Assembly (NCBI GenBank): GCA_963971225.1
Contig: OZ020269.1
Location: 45,467,264 to 45,531,263, forward strand
DNA: 64,000 bases
Reading direction: 5' to 3'
DNA from: Melieria omissa
Lineage: Eukaryota > Arthropoda > Insecta > Diptera > Ulidiidae
The position numbers were made by a program, and so were the translations under genes. Positions 20,561 to 29,000 of this stretch are shown here, in pieces. Numbering within the stretch: the first letter of the stretch is position 1; the number at the start of each line of letters is the position of its first letter. Below the pieces are notes generated by a model that worked only from the letters and a program-made list of their open reading frames with translations, was not told the origin of the DNA and did no database searches.

Positions 20561-21729
20561 TCTAAAAAATTAATTTCCTCAGATATTTCGCTCTGGGTTT
20601 CATCAATGGAATAGCTTTCTTCCTCGTCCTCGTGATCCAAATGATTCACCCTTTGAATTTTCGGGAGCGGTTGTCTATCGCTCTCGCGTTCCCTTTTAGC
20701 TGGTCTCTCTTGTGCGAACTGTTGGTTATGCTGATTAGAGTTCTGCGTTATCTGGTGGGTCCTAAAAGAATCCTGCGTGGTTCTCCAATTTGGATTAAAA
20801 TTTGTTCTTTGTCTGAAATTCGATGTGGAAGGATCAACCTCCATTGGAATCGGCGTGTTTCGAGGTTGTCCGTTGGTCGGCTTATAATGAGGCGATTGGG
20901 GTGGTTGGCCGTTGGTCGGCCTATAATGAGGCGAGTGGTGTGGTGTAAAGGATTTGTTTCCTCCACTTTGATTATTAAAAGAATTTGCAAAGGAATATCG
21001 AGCCTGATTCGCCTCCAATTCCTGAGCTAGTGCTAAAGCACTAGGCATGTCATTTGGTTGTGACGAAAATAAGATATCGCACATTGGTTTGCGTAATCCT
21101 GAAATAAACACCCTTAAGGCGTCCCCCCTGTATTTCTGGCTAAGTGAATTTATTAAATCGCTGTTACCCTCATGCAGCATAATAGTCTTGTTTATTATGA
21201 GCGTTAATTTTTTCTCCACTTCATCATAAAATTGAACAATAGGCAATTTTCCCTGACGCAAGGTTGACATTTCTTGTTCTATGAGATAAATTGGCCTTTT
21301 ATCTGCGTAAGTAAAATCTAGACGCGCAATTATAGCTTTAAAGTTTAAAACCGTGTTGAATGATGATAATACTTGATCGGCTGAACCAATAATCTTATTT
21401 CTCATTATCGCTACCGCTTGGTAATGCTTTGAGCTACCTTCATATCCCTCGAAAAGCTTGTAAGCGGCAAATGCAGCTTGTCGCCACGAAACGTACCGAA
21501 CCTGCTCACCGCTAAACTCGGGTAATGATTTTATCAAATCAAGTGATTCATTACATTCCCTTCCTGGACGAATTTCCACTGGTTTGTACTCCTCTACTGG
21601 AGTTGGAGTTTCCAGGGCCCTAAGTCTTTCGGTTAAGTCCCTTACTATCCCTTCAAAGGATAGCTTTGTTCTCTCTGTCGCCGAGAGGACAGCTGTGTTT
21701 AGTATTGCCCTCAGCTGTTCCTCATTCAT
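20536..21729 (-). CDS. gag: Errantivirus I gag (intact)
   Basis: 397 codons from an ATG at 21729. The central part (SLPEFSGEQVRYVSWRQAAFAAYKLFE..., DKRPIYLIEQEMSTLRQG) is the errantivirus capsid domain. The C-terminal third is rich in Q, N, P and R with repeated HYRPTNGQP units instead of a CCHC zinc knuckle, then an acidic end. Lack of a zinc knuckle is normal for this group. The gag of element D has the same order of motifs. The frame is open, with TAA at 20536. Confidence 0.9.
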   Translation of the reverse strand: MNEEQLRAILNTAVLSATERTKLSFEGIVRDLTERLRALETPTPVEEYKPVEIRPGRECNESLDLIKSLPEFSGEQVRYVSWRQAAFAAYKLFEGYEGSSKHYQAVAIMRNKIIGSADQVLSSFNTVLNFKAIIARLDFTYADKRPIYLIEQEMSTLRQGKLPIVQFYDEVEKKLTLIINKTIMLHEGNSDLINSLSQKYRGDALRVFISGLRKPMCDILFSSQPNDMPSALALAQELEANQARYSFANSFNNQSGGNKSFTPHHSPHYRPTNGQPPQSPHYKPTNGQPRNTPIPMEVDPSTSNFRQRTNFNPNWRTTQDSFRTHQITQNSNQHNQQFAQERPAKRERESDRQPLPKIQRVNHLDHEDEEESYSIDETQSEISEEINFLDESRSCHT

Positions 21730-21821
21730 GTTTGCAGATACTAATTAAAGTTATTTATTTAAGATTATTATGTAATATGTTATGCGAGTTTATTTATAAA
21801 CCCCCTTTTTCCTTTACGACC

Positions 21822-22046
21822 TTAAAAATCACTAGCAAATTTCCTTATCATTAAGATCGTTTCGTACTCTATAAGGTCCCTATCATAAATATCCTCCCTT
21901 GTGGGTTCGCCACGGTCTGCTATTCCGAGTGTCTCCCAAATCTTTTTGATTGTTTTTAACTGCTGCTCTTCACTACTGTCGTCGTTGATTCGTTCGTCTT
22001 TTAGTACGTTCTTCTTATATTCTCGCCTTTTTAGTCGGCTAGGCAT
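21822..22046 (-). CDS. Small upstream ORF in the errantivirus I leader, unknown function
   Basis: An ATG at 22046 opens 74 codons in the leader between the 5' LTR and gag. The product starts with a basic patch (SRLKRREYKKN) and continues acidic (DERINDDSSEEQQ, EPTREDIYDRDLIEYE). I do not recognise it. It has no membrane segment. The stop is at 21822, 92 bases before the gag ATG. In the genomic RNA it would precede gag, so it could act as an upstream ORF, an accessory protein or a leader exon for a spliced RNA. Chance cannot be excluded at this length. Confidence 0.4.
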   Translation of the reverse strand: MPSRLKRREYKKNVLKDERINDDSSEEQQLKTIKKIWETLGIADRGEPTREDIYDRDLIEYETILMIRKFASDF

Positions 22047-22663
22047 TCTACGCACACAAACAATTTTCTAACAGCAGAATTTACACAGCGTTTGCCTGTA
22101 CTGTTCACTGACCACGACACCAAGGACACAAATTTTCATAATTACCATGTATTTATTCTATACTTATTACTACTTACAACTGTTTCATTCTTTTTTATTT
22201 GTTTTTTTTATACACTAATTTCCTGCTGGTGTGTTGTCCTAGTGGCTGCAATTGGTGTGCGTTGTTTTGCTGCGTTTCCTTATTGTAATCCGGTATGTGT
22301 TTGTCTCTATGTTGTGCTGGATGCTTATGTTGCTGTGGTTGTGTCACTACCCACAGTTGTTCTGCTTCTTGGAGAAGGTTTATAAATTTCTTCCTTTCTA
22401 GTTCTTTTGAATACAGTTTTTTTATTTTTATAAATCAAGTTTTTTCTTCACTATGATTTCTTTGTTGCAACTTTTCCTTGCACTTTTAAAGTTTTTCACG
22501 GTTTATTCCACTTTGTATTTTCCGTATTTTGCTGAATCAAGTGTTTTCTTCACTATGATTTCTTTGCAGTAACCTTTCCTTGCACTTTTAAAGTTTTTCA
22601 CAGTTTATTCCACTTTATATTTTCCGTGAGTCCGGGAGCACGATCACTTAACAAGGATCGCGA
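22047..22663 (-). other. Errantivirus I 5' leader with a tandem duplication
   Basis: The untranslated leader between primer-binding site and first ORF. A block of about 85-90 bp is present twice (about 22439-22529 and 22550-22628): TTCTTCACTATGATTTCTTTG..., CACTTTTAAAGTTTTTCAC, GTTTATTCCACTTT. In the gypsy element the equivalent leader holds the su(Hw) insulator array. I see repeats here but no clear su(Hw) consensus. Confidence 0.6.
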
Positions 22664-22681
22664 ACTAGTCGTTGGGCGCCA
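22664..22681 (-). promoter_or_regulatory. Errantivirus I primer-binding site, tRNA-Lys type
   Basis: The minus strand reads TGGCGCCCAACGACTAGT, overlapping the last T of the 5' LTR. The first 12 bases are complementary to the 3' end of insect tRNA-Lys (the primer of gypsy). The match weakens after base 12. Confidence 0.85.
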
Positions 22682-23331
22682 ATTAGTGATTGGGCACTAT
22701 GTGCCCGTTTTTAAAATCAAACTGCGAAGTTTTACTAGGGACTATGTCCCAATTTTGTAACTGTTTATTGAATTAAGCGCTATGCGCTCCTTTTCGTTAC
22801 AGAGTACTTCAAAAACTAAAAACTAATTCCTTATTCTACCCTTCTTTTATATCTTTTCTTGGCTGTGTTTGGCACGTTGTTATTGTTGTTGATCTGGCTG
22901 CTGGCGCTGGTGCTGACACAGGTGCAAATTTGATTGTGGGAAACGGTTCGTTCTCACCGTAGCATGCGGTGTCATGATTACACCACGGTGGATGCTGCTG
23001 ATGACATTGGCACAGGTGCAATTGGAAGTTGACGAATTGCACCGTGGGAAGAGGAGCTTTCTCAGTCGATCCGCCGAGCTGCTGAGTTGTCGTCTGCCAA
23101 TCCCAAGAATTGAGTCGCGTCTGAATGTGGGAACTACGGTTTAGTCACGTAGCGTTTGTGGGATGTTGACACAGGTGCAAGTAGGAATTTGCCGAATTGT
23201 GGGATGTTGACACAGGTGCAAGTAGGAATTTGCCGAATTGTGGGATGGGGAGCTTTCCCAGGTGATCTGTTATGGTTATGCTACGGATTGGTCACGTAGC
23301 ATTCCGGTGTTGTGGGAGTCATGTGCTAACT
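22681..23331 (-). repeat. Errantivirus I 5' LTR (651 bp)
   Basis: The partner of 15265-15915, nearly identical. Minus-strand TATAAAAG at 22844-22851 is the probable promoter and AATAAA at 22764-22769 the poly(A) signal. The flanking TGTA is at 23332-23335. The same four CACAGGTGCAA motifs are present. Confidence 0.95.
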
Positions 23332-24052
23332 TGTAGCGCCACTAGGAGAAGTCCAAGTGTATTTATGGATTTCCTTGTGGGGGAAGATAGAGCCACCAAT
23401 GACTAGCTGGAACGTCTGACACAGCTCAATGAGCCTGTCACCATTGTTGTTTCGTGTGCCGCAGCCGTGAACCCCCATAATCTGCTTGAGACCGGAGTTG
23501 TTGTTCCCGATTTTCGCATTGAAGTCGCCCATCAGGAAGGTAATATCGCCTCTACGGATGGTGCTGAGCGTTGTCGTTAACTGTATGTAGAACTCATCTT
23601 TGATAGCACAGTCAGCGTCTTCCGTTGGCGCATAGCATTGCACGATGGTGATGTGCCGGTGAACATTGCTGCTGAATCGGGCCAGGATTATGCGGTCTGA
23701 AATAGGCTTCTAGGAATGCAAGGTGTTCCGCATGTCCTTGGAAATTATTAGACCTACGCCGCTTTCCCCTCTGATTTCTTTTCCACTGTGCAATACAATG
23801 TTGCCATACGCTGACGAACTTTCTCCACTGCCGTTCCATCTCATTTCGCTCACGCCGAGAATGTTGATGTTATAGGTCGCCATCTGCACTTCGAGTTGAG
23901 CATGTCTGGATGCTGAAGAGAGTTCTGGAGAGTTCTAACGTTCCACTGCGCGATCCTTGTTCGGGTACGTGTGCCAAATGTCGTCAACTTAGGGGTGATT
24001 GTGTGTTGTGTTGTGTTGGTAACGTTAATCGGTTGTGTTGTTCTGCCAGGTT
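23332..24052 (-). pseudogene. Element B endonuclease part and 5' end
   Basis: The apurinic/apyrimidinic-type endonuclease of element B, which nicks target DNA. Readable motifs: AQWNVRTL, SEMRWNG, QCYAPTEDAD, FLMGDFNAKIG, NNNGDRLIELC and YTWTSPSG. Joined across errantivirus I through the TGTA duplication, the frame runs on into DHIC and SDHEL at 15000-15250. Frameshifts occur around 23620-23720 and 23860. The 5' boundary is set by the AGTTACTCTT duplication at 24053-24062. B's own length without insertions is about 2.5 kb, short for the class and consistent with the RT deletion. Confidence 0.8.
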
Positions 24053-24998
24053 AGTTACTCTTAACCCTAGGTTTATTCTATCCCGCAGGGTATCTTCAAA
24101 TTTTCCCCTGCATAGGATTACAATGTCATCTGCATACCCGTGGACCATAAGACCAGAGTAGATAGTACTTGCAATAGGTCATTCACCACAAAACTCCACA
24201 ACAGAGGGATAAAACCCCACCTTGTGGACATCCTATGGTTGTACTGGATATTACCACCTTCCTAGTAGCAAGCATGCTGTTGATCCAACCTTTCAAGGTA
24301 TTATTAATTCCCCTGCTGGTTAGAGCATGATCTATAGTTTCATGGGAGGTGTTGTCGAAGGCCCCCTCCACATCTAGAAAGGCACATAGTGCCATCTCCT
24401 TTTCGTCTAGACTTTCCTGTATCTCACCTGTCAGCTGATACAGTGCAGTTTCAGTGGAGCGTCCTGCCCTGTATGCATGCTGGCATGTGTGTAACGGACT
24501 GTCTATTATAAATTGGTCTGAAGGATTTCGGGCCAAGAGGATTCTTCTTCCCGACCTTCGGAATGAATACCACCTTTGCCCGCCTCCAGGCTTCTGGTGT
24601 GTAACCCAGCGCCAGACTGGCTCTAGCTATTCTCAGGAGTTGGCTTTTGATAAAGTCCATGCCCTTCTGTAGTAAGGCAGGGAAGATTCCGTCGGGTCCG
24701 GGTGATTTAAGGGGTTTAAAGGTGCTAACCGCCCACCTTAACCTCTCTTCCGTACAGATTTCCTTTGCCACTATCCAATCTCCTCTGGAGATTCTACCTA
24801 GTTCCTTAGCTTGCGTCTCGTTCCTCCAAGCAACAGAGCCCGGGAAGTGAGTATCTAGAAGTAGCTTTACCTTCTCCTCCTCACTCTCGGTAAATTTCTC
24901 ATTGCTTTTCCGGAGACTTGTGGAAGACAGGCTGTGTCCTTTGGCCATAGAGGACCAAAGGACACAGCCTTTGGACTTTATAAAGTCTTGATGCCTCT
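24053..24998 (-). pseudogene. Element A RT fingers and palm
   Basis: Minus-strand pieces at 24451-25020 and 24183-24536 encode the region before RT (LLDTHFPGS), RT motifs SPGPDGIFPALLQ, RRAKVVFIPKVG, HAYRAGRSTETAL, AFLDVEGAFDNTS, CPQGGVLS and, in another frame, YADDIVILC near 24110-24140. The stretch carries frameshifts near 24200 and 24500 and a short duplication near 24930-24975 (AAAGGACACAGCCT twice). It connects to 13134-13304 across B and to 38108-38632 across C. Confidence 0.85.
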
Positions 24999-25523
24999 TG
25001 TAGTGGTACCACGTAGCCACTTATGCCAACGCTAATAAATTATGCTACACTTGAGCACAAATGTGCCAAAGTGCCAAATAACAACGCGCGCACGACACAA
25101 ACGACACTCAAGTGGCTAGGTAGGTAGGTGTGGCTGCTCCAGGAGGAGCACACTTAGGCCAGGCGGCCCATTGTGATACACTCAAGTGGCTAAGCCAGCG
25201 GCGTGCCATCCGACACGACTGACCGCAGTGCAGTGTCCCACATATGGAACATGTACTGATCGGCACTCTGTGTGATGTCACCTACCGCAGGGCAATGGCA
25301 CTTGAGGAAAAGTGCTGAATTGACCGAAAGGGTCCCGTGACGCTGATTGGTCACACTTCCGCGACACTGGAAAATCGGGCGGAGCATTGGAAATGCTCAG
25401 CCGTATAACAGTTATGTTTTTTAGTATTTAAGAGATCAAAATTGAAAAATAAAATCAGCTTTGTGACAAGAGTCAAACCGCTTGTTTTCACTGCCTCAAC
25501 ACATAGGCTTCCTAGCCATAACA
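24999..25523 (+). repeat. Element C 5' LTR (about 525 bp)
   Basis: It begins TGTAGTGGTACCACG, as does 37701, and the two copies match until CCGCTTGTTT. The left copy runs on to CCATAACA at 25523, followed by a TGG-type primer-binding site, so the right copy appears truncated by about 30 bp. Differences: an 8-bp duplication, a 74-bp insertion (59 bp plus target duplication) and several substitutions. The end point 25523 is inferred from CA plus PBS spacing. Confidence 0.8.
25119..25177 (-). mobile_element. 59-bp non-LTR 3'-tail insertion in the C LTR
   Basis: Absent from the partner LTR and flanked by a 15-bp duplication ACACTCAAGTGGCTA (25104-25118 and 25178-25192). On the minus strand it reads ATCACAATGGGCC...GTGTGCTC...CCACACCTACCTACCT, matching the last 65 bases of element E (62927-62991). 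It is therefore an extremely 5'-truncated LOA-type insertion. Confidence 0.85.
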
Positions 25524-26259
25524 TTATTGGCGCGGCCCGCCGTTTCCTAAAGGTCAACCCGAACTGACGCTAAACAAGCGAAACAAAACTGTCACGACTA
25601 CTGTCCACATATATATCTTAGACCTTTTTTCCACCACATGGCGATCCTGCCCACTAGCGACCAAATCTGGAACACCCACCAATAAATAAAAACCCACAAT
25701 AACACCGATCCTGCCGACCAAACCTGCAACAGACTAAGCTGCCGACCAAACCTGCAACAGGCTAACCCGCCGATTTCACCAACACCGATCCTGCAAACAC
25801 GAACTGACCAACACTGGTCCCAACTGAAAAACATTTCCGATGACAATGGCACCGGCCACCATCTCATGGACCACCACGATGACCCGTCCCAAACACTGTG
25901 CTCATAGATTGACTGACAGCAAAGCGCTACGCAAACAGCTAACTACCAAAGTTGCGCACCTGATGAAACCCCATCGCAACCGCCCAGACGCAAGGGTTCT
26001 ATTTAAAATTCGTCACCACAGTAAACCAACTAAGCTGCTTACTTGCAAGCTACCTCACAGCGCCGAGTGCAGGAAAACACACAAGACTTGAAGAACGTTT
26101 TACCGAAGAATATACAAGTGGCGCGCCAGATCCAAGAAAATTGCACATAAATCATCAAAAACATTTTTGTTATACATTTACAATTATTTTCATAATTTTA
26201 CAATACAAAAATAAAAACAAAAAAAATAAATAAATAAATATGTACACAAGAATAAGTAA
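25524..26259 (+). other. Element C leader with PBS; interrupted by D at 26260
   Basis: TGGCGCGGCCCGCC from 25528 is the primer-binding-site candidate; the tRNA is unassigned. The rest is untranslated leader with short repeats (CCGACCAAACCTGCAACAG near 25714 and 25743) and a run of A/T near 26150-26240. An 83-codon frame at 25840-26091 has no recognisable gag feature. The gag, protease and N-terminal RT of C are missing from the window. Confidence 0.6.
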
Positions 26260-26665
26260 AGTTAACACCCCTGCTCCGCTACAGAAACCGCTGACGTTGC
26301 AGCAGGCGTTGCAGGTGCAACAACAGCGCTGGTTTTGTGTTAAAGCTGCTGACTGTGCGTCTGGCGAACATCCGGAGCTTGCTGGTGCGACAACAGCGTG
26401 GGAATCGCCTAATCAGCAGTCTTAGGGCTAAGTAGGGCTGGATACGTTAGAATTAAGTTTAGGAAAAGTTAGTCTTAGTTGGGACACGGACGAATAAAGA
26501 ACTGGAAAACTGCAGCTACGATTTGAAGTTTCTTCTTTGGAATCTGCCGAGTATTTGTGCAAGTATGGGCTGGCTGTAGCCAGCCCCAACTTTAACTGTA
26601 TGGGCCGGCAGTGTGCCAGCCCCAACTTTAATTTTTTGGTTCGGCCGGCGTGCCGGACCTTAACT
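26260..26665 (+). repeat. Errantivirus D 5' LTR (406 bp)
   Basis: It begins AGTTAACACC and ends CTTAACT, the errantivirus pattern, directly followed by the primer-binding site. AATAAA is at 26493-26498. Near the end are inverted CCGGC blocks (GGCCGGCAGTGTGCCAGCC; TTCGGCCGGCGTGCCGGACC) able to form stem-loops. The partner 34294-34630 is truncated; over the shared part I see two substitutions and a 9-10-bp indel. Confidence 0.9.
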
Positions 26666-26682
26666 GGCGCCCGAGCAGGGAC
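26665..26682 (+). promoter_or_regulatory. Errantivirus D primer-binding site, tRNA-Lys(UUU) type
   Basis: TGGCGCCCGAGCAGGGAC, complementary to the 3' end of tRNA-Lys(UUU) with one mismatch. This is the same primer class as lentiviruses, by convergence of primer choice and not by relatedness. Confidence 0.85.
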
Positions 26683-27788
26683 CCGCAATAAAAATGCGGG
26701 CTCCTTCGGTCGGGAAAAGGAGCGTGAATTTTTGCATGTGTTCTTGTGCAGCTGAGGTGGCAGGCCTAAACAAGCCGCACCTTTCAGCTAGTGTAGTGAA
26801 TTCCCGTGGTGTGCAAGATAAAGGAACCAAGTGCAAACCGACAGTGAAATGATTAGTGAAAGTGTGAAATGGGAATTGAGGGAGCAGGCTGCGATTCCTA
26901 CGGGACCCTCCAGCTTGAGGGAAGAAACAAACCAAGGACTGCGATTCCGTAGCCAACTCCGAAGTTGACCGGACCCTCCAGTTCTTGGGAAAATAATGAG
27001 AGAAGAAGTTCTATAAATAAATATGTCCACCTTAAAAAAATACGTCCAAATCCTGCGACTCCCACGGGACCCTCCAGGATATAACGAAGATAAATCTGTG
27101 ACCCCGAAGACCCTCAGATCTCAATAAAATAAGAAAAAGTAATAATAGTGATTATAAAATAAATAAAAAATTTTGAAAAACCAGTTCACTGTCGGTAGCG
27201 AGAAGTAATGGTGAAGTTAACAATTGGTTAATGAAATGTGCACCCACGGAGTTCGCGTAAAGCCGTCAAGGACCTGCACTAACATCTCCCGATCCGACCG
27301 CAAAACCGGCTAGCAATTTGTTGCCTTGCGATAGGCGCCGCGAAGTGATCCTGGTACGCCCTATAGGGTGCACGCTGTCGTACACATAAGAACACGGCAA
27401 CCACTCCACGATCACGGCAGCCACTTTCGGGCGTTCACTTAAGAACACGCCTGAGATCGCGTTGTGCTCAAAATTTGCTGTGAAGCAAGCTGTGCCCCAG
27501 TAGGTCGCCTTCAATCTGATTGTCGGCGTGATTGTCGAGGATGCCGTTCCCTTAAGACCACGGTAAAGCTTTCGCTAATCCTTTTTCCCTTTCTTTCCCC
27601 AGAAATGTTGATGTTGTAAGTGCGATAAGTCTAATCATCAAATTAAATAGTGCTGCGGGTGCTGAAGGTGCTGATCAGATTACGTAAAAGCCAAGTTGCT
27701 GCGAAGGTGGGTCACTGGAAGGTGTTGGTACGGTGAGTGATTGTTTATTTGTACGTCTCGTTAAATCTTTTGTGTAACTCAAACCGCG
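26683..27788 (+). other. Errantivirus D 5' leader (1.1 kb)
   Basis: A long untranslated leader. The motif CGGGACCCTCCAG (or CCGGACCCTCCAG) occurs three times (about 26899, 26969 and 27066), each preceded by a GCGATTCC/GCGACTCC-like block. This is a candidate packaging or regulatory repeat. Poly(A)-rich blocks lie near 27120-27180. No plus-strand ORF is visible before the gag ATG. Confidence 0.6.
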
Positions 27789-29000
27789 ATGGACGGTCTT
27801 GCCCAATCCATTACTGAATTGAATGGGGCGGTCGCTACCCTTATGGGTGAGCTAAAAAAAGCGGAAAGACGAATTGTCGAGCTAGAGAAGGGGAACTCAC
27901 TTAGTGAAGGGACTAGAGAGTAAACCCCGCTCCGTGGGCCAAGTACAGTGGAGGAACTGTCACTGATTGATCGGTTGCCGGATAGCGTAAAAGAGCTACA
28001 GGTCTTTGAGGGTGAACCGGCGCAATATGTGTCATGGGTACATACGGTGGAGGGGATACTGGATGATTATAAAATCATCCGTGGGAATCCCAAATATAGG
28101 GCCATCCTCAAAAGTATACGTGGGAAGATCAGGGGAAGCGCAGACAGCGCTCTAATATCGCACAATATTTTTGACGAGGATTGGCCAGAAATAAAGGGGT
28201 GTTTGTCACTACACTACGCAGACAAACGGGATATACGGACATTGGAACACCAGTTAGGGCAATTGACTCAGGGAAGCTTGAAGCTTGACGAGTTTTACGC
28301 CAGGGTGAATCACCAATTCTCCCTCAATATAAATAAGGTAAAAACGGATAATTACTCGGCGGAAACGATTGGGGCTCTGATGGAAACATACCGTAACCGA
28401 GCTCTCGATGTATTTATAAGGGGGTTAAATGGTGAATTATCGAAAATGATAATCGTCCAGAGACCGAAGTCATTGCCCGAGGCATATACCGCTTGCCTTG
28501 ATATCCAAAACTTAAATTTTCGCAATTTCCCGATCCACAATCAAACGAGAAATGTAGTGACGGTTCCGATAAACCAACTCTCCAAGAGGGATCTGCCCAC
28601 GCCGATTCAGGTGAGAAATATGAGGCCTATCTATAGTAGTCCTCGCGCTTTCACCAATGAGCGTTTTCCACCACGGGGTAATTCGGGCCCTCGATATGTC
28701 AACCCATTCAAGAGGGATAATGGAATAGCACCATCTAGGCAGGAAACCACGACCAAACCTCCCGAAGCAATGGAAGTTGATGGGTCCTTCCAAACACGGC
28801 GGATGAACCCTACCGGCAGCCAACCCTCGCAACTACCGCATTCGAATAAGAGGAAATCTTATTCAGATAATTATCCCAATAAACAACAGCGAATGTTTAA
28901 CATTGTTGGCGGGGAAGAACAGAGTGAGATCGACCGGCAGGAGGAATGCGAGGATCAGGTAAATTTTATGATGGACGGTCATCCAGCGTACCATATATAA
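27789..29000 (+). pseudogene. gag: Errantivirus D gag, one in-frame stop
   Basis: The frame starts at ATG 27789 (MDGLAQSITELNG...) with a coiled-coil-like N-terminus, hits TAA at 27921-27923, then stays open to 29000. The remaining 350 codons hold the errantivirus capsid region (EPAQYVSWVHTVEG, DKRDIRTLEHQLGQLTQG), an R/P/N-rich nucleocapsid-like tail without a CCHC knuckle, and an acidic end. Translation from a later start codon after the stop (none strong) would give a shortened Gag. It overlaps pol by about 55 bases in the -1 frame. Confidence 0.85.

Noticed and set aside
25840..26091. 83-codon plus frame in the C leader as a possible gag
   Set aside because: No capsid or zinc-knuckle features, and it lies in a repeat-bearing leader.
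26665..26682. Lentivirus-like primer-binding site suggesting vertebrate retrovirus contamination
   Set aside because: The LTR ends, gag and pol are of insect errantivirus type; tRNA-Lys primer use is shared by convergence.
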